64,000 nucleotides of DNA from CAUZJF01 sp965248605 (GCA_965248605.1 CBDFJV010000007.1:868001-932000), one strand, 5' to 3'; positions 18,029-27,264 are shown, counted from the first letter of the stretch. Program-made: numbers and translations. The notes: generated from the letters alone by a model not told the origin.

Positions 18029-18704
18029 CTAATCTCTCCTCCAGGCCGACAGGCCGCTCCACACTCCCTCCCCGGCGTTAGGCCCCAACACCCGCGCCAT
18101 CGTCTCCGGGATGGCGTAGGTCGGGTTGACAGTCCCTTGCTCCATGTCCAGGTAGAGGCCCATGAAGGGGCAGGCGCCCGCCACGATGCGGCGGACCACC
18201 TGGAGCACCAGCGACGCCATCACCTGGTTGATGGTGGGGTCCTGGTCGGTGAGGTCCAGGGCCGCTGCGCAGTCCACGTCCGGCAGGGTAGTCGGCACGG
18301 CGGTCAGCAGGTCCGGGCGCTGCACCGTGGGCGCGGGAAGCAGGTGGCAGGTCTCGCCGACGAAGGCCGGTTCGTCCCACGACAGGTTGTCGGCGACGTT
18401 GCCAACCAGGATTTGCCCCCAGTTGGTGTCGTTGCCCGCGTCGATGAGCCACAGGTTCGGGCTTCCGGGCAGGCACTCTGCCATGGCCCTGCGGGCGGCG
18501 GCGTTGTCGGCGCAGCCGATGAGCAGGCCACTCCCGTAGCCGGGCAGGCCGGGATAGCTTTGTCCCTCGCCCTCGGAGTCCTCCCCTCGGAAGGGATAGA
18601 CCGAGTAGCCGATGGTCCGCCCGAAAGCCCGTGTCAGCCGGTCGGCCAGGGCCTGGCTCTTGAACCGTCCCACATCCTCCTTATGGAAGTTCTGGCGCAG
18701 CAGA
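18029..18704 (-). pseudogene. PRTRC-type ThiF-family protein, 5'-truncated
   Basis: The frame reads LLRQNFHKEDVGRFKSQALA, then GLLIGCADNAAARRAMAE, NLWLIDAGNDTNWGQILVGN, LPDVDCAAALDLTDQDPT and INQVMASLVLQVV. This is the E1-like adenylyltransferase fold, in the form found in plasmid and element PRTRC clusters (RQNF motif, GCxDN, final helix and ...YxxMEQGTVNP). The N-terminal Rossmann glycine motif is missing because sequence of an IS110 element begins at about 18702. A GTG at 18673 could still start a 214-residue product, but without the nucleotide-binding loop it should be inactive. Confidence 0.75.
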
Positions 18705-19650
18705 TGTAGCCAAGGCCCAGGTGGACGTTGCCGTCCGTCCCACGGACGACAGATGGGAGGTCTCCCATGACGATGCAGGGGTCCGGCAGCTGGTCTCGCG
18801 GCTGAAGGCCATTGAGCCGGCGATGGTGCTGCTGGAGGCTTCGGGCGGCTTGGAAGTGCCGCTGGTGGCTGCCTTGGCAGCCGACGCGGTGCCGGTGGTC
18901 GTCGTCAACCCCCGCCAAGTGCGGGACTTCGCCAGGGCCACCGGGAAGCTGGCCAAGACCGACGCTCTGGACGCAGCGGTCCTGGCTCACTTCGCCGAAG
19001 CAGTCCGCCCGCCCGTGCGCCCTCTTCGAGACACCGAGACCCAGGCCCTTAACTCCCTGGCTGCCCGCAGGCACCAGGTGATGACCATGCTGGTCTCGGA
19101 GAAGAACCGCCTGAGCGCCGCCACCACCGTCGCCGTCCGTCCCCGCATCGAGGCCCACATCGCATGGCTGGAGCGAGAGCTGGACGACCTGGATGAGGGA
19201 CTGCGGCAGACTCTTCGCCAGAGTCCCGTATGGCGAGAGAAGGATGACCTCCTGCGCACCGTTCCCGGCGTGGGAGAACAAGTCTCCCTCTCTCTCCTGG
19301 CCTATCTGCCGGAGCTGGGCACGCTGGACCGCCGGCAGATCGCCGCCCTGGTAGGGGTGGCTCCCTTCAACCGGGACAGCGGCACGCTGCGGGGCAAACG
19401 CACCGTCTGGGGTGGACGCGCCCGCATCCGCGCCGCCCTGTACATGGGAGCATTGGTAGCCAGCCGCTTCAACCCCCTCATACGGGACTTCTACCAGCGG
19501 CTGCTGGCCGCTGGTAAGCCGAAGAAGTTGGCCCTCACAGCCTGCATGCGCAAGCTGCTCGTTATCCTCAACTCCATGCTCAAGCATCGTTCACCTTGGC
19601 GCGACCCGAGTCCTCAAGTCGCTCACTCCTCTTGACTTTCAAGACAGTTG
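18702..19650 (+). mobile_element. IS110-family element, 5'-truncated
   Basis: This contains the transposase frame and a likely right end near 19650. It abuts the ThiF fragment without the usual upstream non-coding end, so the junction is a rearrangement rather than a clean insertion. The right side also runs into the 3' end of the small minus-strand gene at 19623. Confidence 0.7.
18705..19635 (+). pseudogene. IS110-family (DEDD) transposase lacking its N-terminus
   Basis: The frame shows DVAKAQVDVAVRPT directly after the junction, then VLLEASGGLEVPLV, KTDALDAAVLAHFA and, in the C-terminal transposase_20 domain, VPGVGEQVSLSL and LVGVAPFNRDSGTLRGKR with the catalytic serine. The usual start and first few residues before the first aspartate are gone. 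A GTG at 18721 gives 304 residues but omits that aspartate, so the protein is probably inactive. Confidence 0.8.
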
Positions 19651-19910
19651 CTTTCTACTTTCGATTGCCGTAGTGCTTGTATCGCCTGTTTCCTGTTCCT
19701 TGCGCCCATGAACCGCCGGAGCATCAGCGCCCCCACGCCTAGGGCCAAGGCGTTGACGGTGAAGGCGTCAACGCCTGAACCGGTCAACAGGGGCGTTACC
19801 AGAAGCAACGCCGCGCCTGCCGCCAGCGTCCTCCGTTTGTGCCGCCGCATGGCTCTTGCGGTCCCGGCGACGGCGGCCAGGACCCGTGGGGACTGTTCCT
19901 TGCTGTGCAT
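19623..19910 (-). CDS. Small two-helix membrane protein, C-terminus altered by IS110
   Basis: A 95-residue protein starting at the ATG at 19910, with AAGGAGGTGCGC just upstream (MHSKEQSPRVLAAVAG). It has an Arg/Lys-rich stretch then two hydrophobic helices (AAGAALLLVTPLLTGSG; FTVNALALGVGALML). The last 15 residues are read from the right end of the IS110 element, so the native C-terminus is probably lost. Family unknown; such proteins are common in conjugative-element backbones. Confidence 0.55.
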   Translation of the reverse strand: MHSKEQSPRVLAAVAGTARAMRRHKRRTLAAGAALLLVTPLLTGSGVDAFTVNALALGVGALMLRRFMGARNRKQAIQALRQSKVESNCLESQEE

Positions 19911-20076
19911 GCGCACCTCCTTCTGTATTGCCCGCACCGGCATCCACAGCGCGGGTCTTCGCCACTGGGTTGACTGTCGATGGACACACTCCGCCCACGG
20001 TGGGATGCCTCACGTGAACGCAGCGTGACTTGTCCCCGGCCTGGTCCGCGCATCGAACGCAGAGGGGCCAGGGTGG

Positions 20077-20210
20077 AAAAGACGCAGCTCGGCCAGGGTC
20101 TCTTCGTCACAACGCGAGTTCTGGAGAGCTACGAAGACGCGGCGCGGCTGTCCCAGGATGTGGTCACGGAACAGACGCGGGTGTAAAAGGGCGCAGCTCG
20201 GCCAGGGTCT
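20077..20210. repeat. Pair of short direct repeats
   Basis: AAAAGACGCAGCTCGGCCAG and AAAAGGGCGCAGCTCGGCCA, each followed by GGTCT, start at 20077 and 20185. Two copies about 108 bp apart in non-coding DNA could be protein-binding sites. Confidence 0.4.
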
Positions 20211-20588
20211 ATATGGCGCATCGACTCTGGGGAGGCTGCGGTGACGCGAAGCGGCCAGCCTGCGATGCAAATGGCAGACCGGCGCGTGTCGAAGCTGCGG
20301 CCTAGCTGTCTGAAGAGCTATGCCGCAGGCATGGGGGGACGGTCAGAGGGCATGGGCACTCCAACCGTCGTATCGAAAGGTCGAAACGCAGGACGCACTC
20401 CGGCCTTTGTGGAAACATCCCTCTTGGGCGACCGTTGGGAGAGCATGGCTCGATCCCTCTGGTACATCCCGGGCTCAGGGAAAGGACCCCCAGGTTTCTA
20501 AGGCAAAGAAACACTGGAAAAACCTGATAACAATCTCAGTATTACGCCCCATTGCCCCGTTGGCAATACCTTTTGGGCCTCACCGCCC

Positions 20589-20600
20589 AAAGTGTTCACT
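20589..20600. promoter_or_regulatory. AAAGTGTTCACT dyad, copy downstream of the HTH/coiled-coil gene
   Basis: AGTG-TT-CACT is a perfect dyad. The same 12-mer occurs at 21613-21624 on the other side of the gene at 20650-21477. Such paired sites could be operators for its HTH product. This is inferred from position only. Confidence 0.3.
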
Positions 20601-20649
20601 CTAGTTCGACAAAAGTTCCACGAAACCCTAACCACCACCCTGAAAGCGT

Positions 20650-21477
20650 CTACTTCCGCCACAGGCCCACGGTGAGGATCCGGCGCACCCACCTGAGCAA
20701 CTCCCGCTTGACCCGCGCCCTCTGGGTGTCGTAGAGCGCCGTCCAGCGCCAGGATAGCTGCCTTCTCCTCCAGTGCCCCGTGAGCGGCATGGGCTCTGGG
20801 GGCAAGGTCAGCCCGTGCTTCTCCAGCATGGCCAGCTCCATCTCCAGGATACGCTCGTGCGTCACCAGCCACGACAGACTCTTGCCCCCGATGGGATGAC
20901 TCGCTCTGAGCGTGCGCCACTCGTCGATCAGCGGCCACGCCGCACCGAAGACCGCCTCGTCATCGAGAGCAGGCTCGACGGTCACCAGCTCGGGATACCG
21001 CCGCCGGGTCACACCCGTCGTCACGGGCTGTTTCTCTACGCTGGCCGCTGACGCTCCGCCGTATCCCGCCTCCACCTGGGCCAGACGCCGTTCCCACTGC
21101 CGCAGCGCCCCCGCGTGTTCGTCTTTGAGCGCCTTGATCTCGCCCTCCATAGTGGTCCGCATCTCTCCGAGGCCGCTGGTGATCTGCTGCTCCACCGCCC
21201 CCATGCGCTGATCCAGGGCTTCGATGCGCTCCTGCTGGGCCGCCATCGCCGCTTTCTCCCTGGACAGCAGCTGCGCTTCCAATGCGGTCCGCATCCACTT
21301 GGAGAGCGCTCCTTGCTCCAGACACGCCTTCACCGTCCGGGGATCGACGCCCAGCATCTCCCCCGCCCCTTTGCGCCGATGCTTCCTGACTAGGTCGTGA
21401 AGCAGCGCCATGAGCCTTAGCTCGTGCAGGTCCTCGATGCTCCTCGTTCTTTCCAACGGCCTTCCTCTCGAACTCAT
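20650..21477 (-). CDS. HTH and coiled-coil protein of unknown function
   Basis: A 275-residue protein. The ATG at 21477 (MSSRGRPLERTRSIEDLHEL) has AAGGAGGGG about 6 nt upstream. The N-terminal region (HRRKGAGEMLGVDPRTVKAC) looks like a DNA-binding helix-turn-helix. Residues about 70-150 form a long heptad-rich coiled coil (ERIEALDQRMGAVEQQI; MEGEIKALKDEHAGALRQWE). The C-terminus is Trp/Arg-rich. It is flanked on both sides by AGTGTTCACT dyads. It could be an element-encoded regulator or partition-type protein; no family was recognised. Confidence 0.6.
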   Translation of the reverse strand: MSSRGRPLERTRSIEDLHELRLMALLHDLVRKHRRKGAGEMLGVDPRTVKACLEQGALSKWMRTALEAQLLSREKAAMAAQQERIEALDQRMGAVEQQITSGLGEMRTTMEGEIKALKDEHAGALRQWERRLAQVEAGYGGASAASVEKQPVTTGVTRRRYPELVTVEPALDDEAVFGAAWPLIDEWRTLRASHPIGGKSLSWLVTHERILEMELAMLEKHGLTLPPEPMPLTGHWRRRQLSWRWTALYDTQRARVKRELLRWVRRILTVGLWRK

Positions 21478-21612
21478 AACAAACCCCTCCTTCCTTGCAA
21501 CGATGTCGTTTTGACCCGCTTTTCCTGCAATGAGGCCCGTTTCCACGCCTCGCAGCGATGTCGGTCCCCACTACGGACTCTGCTGCCACCCCCTGGAACC
21601 AGCCCTTTCGAC

Positions 21613-21624
21613 AAAGTGTTCACT
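21613..21624. promoter_or_regulatory. AAAGTGTTCACT dyad, copy upstream of the HTH/coiled-coil gene
   Basis: This is identical to the 12-mer at 20589-20600 and lies about 135 bp upstream of the start codon of the minus-strand gene at 20650-21477, where an operator would act. Confidence 0.35.
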
Positions 21625-21751
21625 GTTTCCGTCCTGTAGGGGCTGATTTACCCCTGATTTAGCTTGCTCAGGACCCCGATTTCCCTTTTTGGAACAAACT
21701 CAAATCTCTGTACACGGCTATGACATCACAGACGGCCCCCTCTTGGGAGGG

Positions 21752-21778
21752 TCTTATAAGGGGGTTCATGGGTGAACC
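21752..21778. repeat. Palindrome-hairpin site, copy 1
   Basis: CTTATAAGGGG next to GGTTCA-TGGG-TGAACC. It is inverted relative to 24805-24832, and the two copies flank the IS1182 plus IS110 block. Confidence 0.55.
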
Positions 21779-23505
21779 TGTCTCAGAAGGAAGTTACGCT
21801 TAGGAGGGGAAACGGCCAATCCAAGAAAGGGGTTGCATTGAGATGCGCGCACCCAGCCGGCGGGATTTGCTGGTCAGGCCTGAGCTGGATGGCTATTGGA
21901 GGGAACGGATAGGTGAGAAGTGCGTGGCTACTACCGTTTGCGGTCAGATGGCCGGGCGTGGTTCCAGGTTAGAATTCCAGCGGATGACGGTGCGGGTGCG
22001 CCATACTCGCCAGAGGGTCCTCAGGTTGAAGGCCGTGGCCAACATGGTCCACTCGGCCGCCACGTTGACAATGCTGCGCAACGCGAACTGTCGGGCTCCC
22101 AGTTGGCTTTTCAGAATGCCGAAGAGCGGTTCGACCAGCGGCAGCCGGCGCCGATACGCCTGTTGGGCTTCACTGGTCTGCATCCAGGCCCGATGACGGC
22201 GCAGCGCCACTTCGTGCAGTCCGATCTCCAGGGTACGTCCATGCAGAGCGTTCTTGGTACAGACTCCGAAAGCCGGACACTCCCGGCAGACGGACCCGGA
22301 GGCCATGCGATATAGCCGGGCCTTATCTCTCTTGTTGTTCTTGAGGCCCACGAATGGAATCCTTTGTCCATGGGGGCAAGTGTAGGCGTCATTCTCCTCG
22401 TCGTAGCTGAACTGGTCCTTGTGGTACGGGTGGTCTGTAGGCCGGGCCAGGTCCGGAATCACCACCTGCTGGCCTCTCCGGTGGAATTCCACAACGTGTT
22501 TCCCGGCGAAATACCCGGCGTCGGCCAACGTCGTAGGCACCCTGACCCCCGTCGCTTCCTCGGCCTGTTCCACCATTGGGGTCAGGCGAGCGGCATCATT
22601 GGCTTCATCCACCACGTCCACAGCGGTGACCAACATGCCGGTTATTCCCTCATCGTTCGCCAGAGGAGAGACCACGGCCTGGGCGTTGTAGCCGGGCACA
22701 ACTCCTTGACGGGTCCTCATCAACCTGGCATCTGTATCGGTCAGATTGATGCGATCTGGACGCTTATAGCGCTGGGGACGCTCCCGGCCCGCCAGATCGT
22801 CCATCGCCTGCCTCACCCGCTGTCTCAACGCCTTCTGGTCGGCTAACTTCTCGGGAAGACGTGCCGGAACGCCGTCTTCTCCCCCTTCATTCTGGGCTTC
22901 CAGGTCTCCGATAGCCTTCTCCACCCGGACTAGCAATTGGCGTAATCCCTCGGCATCGTAGCTCCTGTATGGGGCTGCATTGGCGACCAACTTCGTTCCG
23001 TCCACCGCCTGCACCGCCAGATCCACCAAGTCCATTTCTACCGCCGTCCTCACCGTGCGCTTGAACAGCTCCCTCATGCTCTGCCGGTGTCTCTTGTAGA
23101 AGCGCCACAGGGTGTTGTGGTCCGGATGCTGCCACCCGGTCAGCCACAGGTACGGTATCTGGTCCCGGCAGGCCGCCTCCAACTTGCGGCAGGAACGCAC
23201 GTTGGTCATGAACCCGTACAGCCATACGCTCAGCAGCGCACGGGGATGGTAGGCTGGCGCTCCCAGAGGATCCCCCTCCGACTCCACGCCCATTTCTCCC
23301 CAGTCTTCCCGGCCCAAGGCATCCACGAACTCGGCCACGAATCGGGCTGGATGGTCTGGGGGAACTAGCTCGCCTAGAGTCGGCGGCAACATCCACATCT
23401 GCTCTCGATTCATCTCTCGAAGAGGCATCGCAACCCTCCTCAGTAATGTCACCTCGAAGGCACACCCAACCCCGTCCTCATAACCAGTGCGGACTTCTGA
23501 GACTG
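21779..23505. mobile_element. IS1182-family insertion sequence
   Basis: Short inverted ends are visible: GTCTCAGAAG at 21780-21789 and CTTCTGAGAC at 23494-23503. A second inverted pair (GGTCAGGCCTGAGC at 21872-21885, GCTCGGGCCTGACC at 23531-23544) lies just inside or outside, so the exact right end is uncertain. One transposase gene fills the element. Confidence 0.65.
21944..23428 (-). CDS. IS1182-family transposase
   Basis: 494 residues from the ATG at 23428 (MPLREMNREQMWMLPPTL), which has GAGGAGGG about 6 nt upstream. The N-terminal domain carries YHPRALLSVWLYGF, then the DDE-type core with AVDGTKLVANA, LADAGYFAGKH and VEPLFGILKSQLG, and a four-cysteine cluster (YTCPHGQ, CRECPAFGVC). The length is normal for the family. 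It catalyses cut-and-paste transposition and appears intact. Confidence 0.9.
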   Translation of the reverse strand: MPLREMNREQMWMLPPTLGELVPPDHPARFVAEFVDALGREDWGEMGVESEGDPLGAPAYHPRALLSVWLYGFMTNVRSCRKLEAACRDQIPYLWLTGWQHPDHNTLWRFYKRHRQSMRELFKRTVRTAVEMDLVDLAVQAVDGTKLVANAAPYRSYDAEGLRQLLVRVEKAIGDLEAQNEGGEDGVPARLPEKLADQKALRQRVRQAMDDLAGRERPQRYKRPDRINLTDTDARLMRTRQGVVPGYNAQAVVSPLANDEGITGMLVTAVDVVDEANDAARLTPMVEQAEEATGVRVPTTLADAGYFAGKHVVEFHRRGQQVVIPDLARPTDHPYHKDQFSYDEENDAYTCPHGQRIPFVGLKNNKRDKARLYRMASGSVCRECPAFGVCTKNALHGRTLEIGLHEVALRRHRAWMQTSEAQQAYRRRLPLVEPLFGILKSQLGARQFALRSIVNVAAEWTMLATAFNLRTLWRVWRTRTVIRWNSNLEPRPAI

Positions 23506-24800
23506 CGATGATGAATCCCGGGCCACCTCGGCTCGGGCCTGACCCTTTCTGAGACTGGCGTCATGCCTTCAGCCTGATCTGTCGACTCGATTCGAGGTGG
23601 CGCCAGAAGTGCCCTCGGCAAGGCGAGCAGTGGCCTTATAGGAGCCTGGCCCCACGCCCCATCGCAGTCTTGTCCGCTCACCTGGCCGGCGCACAATCCT
23701 CCGGGAGGTAGAAATGACAGGAGTCGTCGGTCATAAAGGTAGTCGTGGTGTTGAGCTGGTCGTCGGAGTCGACACCCACCAGGATGAGCATGTGGCGGTG
23801 GCCATTGACCGTCAGGGGGTCCGCCTTGGGGAGCTTCACACAGTGGCGACCACCCATGGGTATGAGGAGCTCGAAGGGTGGTCCCGGGGCCTGGGAGAGA
23901 TTCATGCCTTCGGGATTGAAGGCACCGGTTCCTACGGTGCCGGAGTCGCCCGATTCCTGACCAGTAGGGGCCATACCGTAGTGGAGGTCAACCGGCCCGA
24001 CCGGTCAACCCGCTATCGGAAGGGGAAGAGCGATCCCACTGATGCGGAGATGGCAGCGCGTGCCGTGCTTGCCGGAGTAGCCGATGCCACTCCCAAGTCA
24101 GGTGAGGGTGAAGTCGAAATGATCCGTATGTTCAAGAGCACCAAGGACTCGGCCGTCAAGGCTCGCACCCAGGCAATCAACCAGATGAAGGCCCTGGTTG
24201 TCACGGCCCCGGCCCGGCTTCGTGAGCACCTCACTGGCCTCACCACTGCTGCCCTTGTCACCCGGTCCAAGAGCTTCCGGCCTGGTCGTATGGAGGGTCC
24301 CACCGCGGCGGCCAAGTATGCTCTTCGCTCCCTTGCCCGTCGCTACCGTCAACTCGGTAATGAGATAAAGGACCTGGAGGCCGAGATCCAACGACTCACA
24401 CGGACGGCAGCCCCAGCCCTGGTGGATGGCTTCGGCATAGGACCAGACACGGCGGCGACCCTCCTCATTGCTGCCGGGAGTAACCCTGACCGCCTCCACT
24501 CCGAGGCTGCCTTCGCCTCCCTGTGCGGTGTCAATCCCATCCCTGCTTCCTCCGGCAAGACCAACAGGCATCGGCTCAACCGAGGCGGCCACCGCCAGGC
24601 CAACGCGGCACTCCATCGCATTGTTGTCGTCAGACTTCGTCATGATGAGCGGACCCAGGCATACATGCGTCGTCGCACCACCGAGGGAATGAGCAAGGCT
24701 GAGGTGATCCGCTGCCTCAAACGCTATGTCGCTCGCGAGGTCTTCTCCGTCCTACGGAACTCAGCCCTATCCCACAGCACTCCTTGACATCTATAGGAGC
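23506..24800 (+). mobile_element. IS110-family element (ends approximate)
   Basis: This is the transposase plus about 200 bp upstream and a short 3' end. It abuts a palindromic hairpin at 24805, consistent with the liking of some IS110 relatives for hairpin targets. No target duplication is expected for this family, so the ends cannot be fixed by eye. Confidence 0.55.
23714..24787 (+). CDS. IS110-family (DEDD) transposase, full length
   Basis: 357 residues with a good ribosome-binding site (GGGAGGTAGAA before the ATG). N-terminal DEDD motifs: VVGVDTHQDEHVAVAI, FGIEGTGSYGAGVA and GKSDPTDAEMAARAV. The C-terminal transposase_20 domain has FGIGPDTAATLLIAAG and LCGVNPIPASSGKTNRHRLN with the catalytic serine. 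IS110 elements use a bridge RNA from their non-coding end to choose targets. The about 200-bp gap 23506-23713 would hold it, and the right end is near 24800 (TTGACATCTATAGGAGCATC follows the stop). Confidence 0.9.
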   Translation: MTGVVGHKGSRGVELVVGVDTHQDEHVAVAIDRQGVRLGELHTVATTHGYEELEGWSRGLGEIHAFGIEGTGSYGAGVARFLTSRGHTVVEVNRPDRSTRYRKGKSDPTDAEMAARAVLAGVADATPKSGEGEVEMIRMFKSTKDSAVKARTQAINQMKALVVTAPARLREHLTGLTTAALVTRSKSFRPGRMEGPTAAAKYALRSLARRYRQLGNEIKDLEAEIQRLTRTAAPALVDGFGIGPDTAATLLIAAGSNPDRLHSEAAFASLCGVNPIPASSGKTNRHRLNRGGHRQANAALHRIVVVRLRHDERTQAYMRRRTTEGMSKAEVIRCLKRYVAREVFSVLRNSALSHSTP

Positions 24801-24804
24801 ATCA

Positions 24805-24832
24805 GGTTCATCTTTGAACCCCCCTATAGGGG
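24805..24832. repeat. Palindrome-hairpin site, copy 2, upstream of the ATP-pyrophosphatase operon
   Basis: The hairpin GGTTCA-TCTT-TGAACC (24805-24820) is followed immediately by the perfect palindrome CCCCTATAGGGG (24821-24832). Sequence continuing from it (ATTACGCCCAACTTTCCGG and on) is repeated in inverted orientation before the second operon at 35277. A regulatory or recombination role is likely but unproven. Confidence 0.6.
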
Positions 24833-24944
24833 ATTACGCCCAACTTTCCGGTCCCCCACACTGAAGGAGAACGGGCGTTCGCCCAAGAGGGGCAAATACC
24901 CAGGAGATGAACGCAAGGCCAGCGGTCCAGTGCGACTACGCGAC

Positions 24945-25169
24945 ATGAAACATACGAGAAAGAACCAACGCAAAAGAGGAGAGAAGCCCGCCGAGGACGA
25001 ATCCCTCGTCGAGCTGATGTCGTCCTACACTCCCGAGCAGCGCAGGGCGATCCGCAAGGGGCTGCGCATCCTGGCAAAGGTCGCCGTCCGCGCCCACATG
25101 CGGCGGCAGGCGGCCGCTACCTCCGAGCCGGAAGCCCAGCCGGACGGCGGCGGCGACGAGGAGCTCTGA
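24945..25169 (+). CDS. Small charged protein upstream of the ATP-pyrophosphatase gene, copy 1
   Basis: 74 residues: a basic N-terminus (MKHTRKNQRKRGEK), a central helical part (YTPEQRRAIRKGLRILAKVA) and an acidic tail (DGGGDEEL). The stop overlaps the next start as TGATG, indicating coupled translation. The counterpart at 35065-35277 has the same position, a similar size, and a basic-to-acidic layout. Function unknown; it may be a partner subunit. Confidence 0.6.
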   Translation: MKHTRKNQRKRGEKPAEDESLVELMSSYTPEQRRAIRKGLRILAKVAVRAHMRRQAAATSEPEAQPDGGGDEEL

Positions 25170-25559
25170 TGGCCTCCTCTCCAGCCCTCACCGTCATCAG
25201 CCTGGGCGGTGGCGTCCAGTCCTCGGTCATGGCGCTCATGGCCAGCGACGGCGCATTCGACACCGAACCTGACTGCGCCATCTTCGCCGACACCCACTGG
25301 GAGCCGCCCAGCATCTACACCCACCTGGATTGGCTGTCCAGCAATCTGAGCTTTCCCCTGTACATGGTGGACAACGGGCGCAGCCTACGGGAGGACGCAA
25401 AGGCCCTGACCAATCACTCAGGGTCCCGCAGCTTCGTAGACCTTCCCGTCTACCTGAAGGGGCGCGACGGCGAGGGCGACGGCATCGGCAGACGCCAGTG
25501 CACCGAGCACTACAAGATCGCACCCGTGCGCCGCAAGATACGCGAGCTCCTGGGGCTAA

Positions 25560-27264
25560 ACCCGAATCCACCGAAGGACGTCCTTGGGGACAGCCCTTGA
25601 AGAAGCCAGCGGGTGCTCCTCTGAATCTGGGATAATGGTTTTGGAACAGAAACCTGCCCGGAAACAAGGAGCACCCAATAGATGCTGCCACAGAACAAAC
25701 CCGACCGTATCCGCATCGTCTTTGACGACCATCGCCTGGTGGCCAATGCCGGCCTGCTCCTGCCGGCCACCCTAGCCCGGCACCTGGGCCTGCGGGAACT
25801 CGTCGACCATCACCTTGACCTCGGCGGAGCGCCGGGACGGGCGAACACTGGGGACAAGATGCTGACGCTGGTCGCTTCCGCGCTGGCAGGCGGCGACTGC
25901 ATCGACGACGCCGATGCGCTGCGCGCTGGTGGGACGGTCGGTGTTCTAGGCTGCGTGGTCAAGGCGCCATCCACCCTGGGGACCTTCCTGCGCAGCTTCC
26001 GGTGGGGGCATGTCCGTCAACTCGACCGCGTGAGCCGCCAGTTGTTGGCCCGGGCCTGGGCCGCTGGGGCCGGACCCGGCGACTCGCCCCTGACCATCGA
26101 CCTGGACTCGACCATCTGCGAGACCTATGGACTGGCCAAGGAGGGAGCGCGCCACCACGGCTATACCGGCGCCCGCGGCTATCACCCGCTGCTGGCCATT
26201 GCCGCCGGCACCGGCGAGGTGCTGATGTCCCGGCTGCGCGAGGGCCGGGCCAACACCGCCCGTGGCGCCGCCCACTTCCTGCGTGAGACGGTGGGGCGGG
26301 TGCGCTACGGCGGGGCCAGGGGACAACTCACGGTGCGGGCCGACAGCGGCTTCTACGCCCACACTGTCGTTGCCGCCTGCCGGGAAATGGATGTCCGCTT
26401 CTCTATCACCATCCGCCAGCGCGCCAGCCTGCGGGACCTGATCGAGGCGATACCAGAGGAGGACTGGACTCCCATTCCCTACTGGACGGACGGCGCCGCC
26501 GATGTCGCCGAGACGACTTACACCCCGTTCCAGACCAAGCCGGACGCCGCGCCGGTGCGGCTCATTGTCCGGCGGGTGAAGCCGACGCCCGGTTCCCAGC
26601 TCGCCCTCTTCGCCAGATACAGCTATCACGCCTTCATCACCGACCGCGATGGGGAGACGCTGGAACTGGAGGCCGATCATCGCCGCCACGCCGAGGTCGA
26701 GAACGCCATACGCGACCTCAAGTACGGCGTCGGGCTGAACCACATGCCGTCGGCGCGCTTCGCCGCCAACGGCGCCTGGCTGGCGGTCCAGGTGATGGCG
26801 CATAACCTGGCCCGCTGGACGGCGCGGATTGGTCTGGGCGAGCGGACCGTGATCACCAAGACCCTCAGGCGGCGGGTCTTCGCTCTGGTGGGACGGATCA
26901 CCCGCTCGGCGCGCCGCCTCACTTTGCATCTCCCCCGGCGCTGGCCTTGGGAAACCCAGTTCAGTCGCGCCTTGGCCCGGCTGCAAGCCATTCCGTTCCC
27001 GGCCTGACAGCCAGCCTGCAACTGACCCAACGTCCCCGCAATCTCGCGCCACCCCGGTCGCGAGAGTCCCCTGCTGCGTATCCTCTCGCCTTCCCGCGCA
27101 TCGCAACTCCCGCATAGGGCCTTAGGGGCCCTGTGCGGCGACTGAAGACCGGCCGCCGGCCTCCCATCTACCCCAAGACCCCAGGCCATCCCCCCTGTAG
27201 CTCCCTCACCCACCCCCTTCCGCTGCCCTCACGCCGTCCATCGGTGTCCTTCGGTGGATTCGGG
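25560..27264. mobile_element. IS1380-family insertion sequence with perfect inverted ends
   Basis: The ends are 19-bp perfect inverted repeats (CCCGAATCCACCGAAGGAC at 25561-25579 and its complement at 27246-27264), with a 4-bp CTAA target duplication at 25556-25559 and 27265-27268. Removing the element and one CTAA restores the reading frame of the host gene, so this is a recent, clean insertion. Confidence 0.92.
25682..27007 (+). CDS. IS1380-family transposase
   Basis: 441 residues, the usual length. DDE core: TIDLDSTICETYG, VRADSGFYAHTVV and the late acidic residue around HRRHAEVENAIRDLKYGVG. The start ATG has AAGGAG about 10 nt upstream. The protein looks intact and the element ends are perfect, so it may still move. 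Confidence 0.92.
   Translation: MLPQNKPDRIRIVFDDHRLVANAGLLLPATLARHLGLRELVDHHLDLGGAPGRANTGDKMLTLVASALAGGDCIDDADALRAGGTVGVLGCVVKAPSTLGTFLRSFRWGHVRQLDRVSRQLLARAWAAGAGPGDSPLTIDLDSTICETYGLAKEGARHHGYTGARGYHPLLAIAAGTGEVLMSRLREGRANTARGAAHFLRETVGRVRYGGARGQLTVRADSGFYAHTVVAACREMDVRFSITIRQRASLRDLIEAIPEEDWTPIPYWTDGAADVAETTYTPFQTKPDAAPVRLIVRRVKPTPGSQLALFARYSYHAFITDRDGETLELEADHRRHAEVENAIRDLKYGVGLNHMPSARFAANGAWLAVQVMAHNLARWTARIGLGERTVITKTLRRRVFALVGRITRSARRLTLHLPRRWPWETQFSRALARLQAIPFPA

Larger units (their letters stand above)
19911..20649. other. Non-coding region with short direct repeats
   Basis: No convincing gene is present. It contains a 21-bp near-perfect direct repeat (GCAGCTCGGCCAGGGTCT core) at 20077-20101 and 20185-20210, 108 bp apart. 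An AGTG-TT-CACT dyad lies at 20591-20600. The stretch 20505-20640 is clearly more AT-rich than the surroundings and could hold regulatory or replication-type sites. This is only a suggestion. Confidence 0.4.
21478..21778. other. Intergenic region ending in a palindromic hairpin
   Basis: It holds the upstream region of the HTH/coiled-coil gene. At 21752-21778 there is a TCTTATAAGGGG near-palindrome followed by the hairpin GGTTCA-TGGG-TGAACC, related to the sites at 24805-24832 and 35428-35467. Nothing else is recognised. Confidence 0.45.

Noticed and set aside
24098..24643. Minus-strand 181-codon frame
   Set aside because: Antisense to the full-length IS110 transposase, without its own signals.
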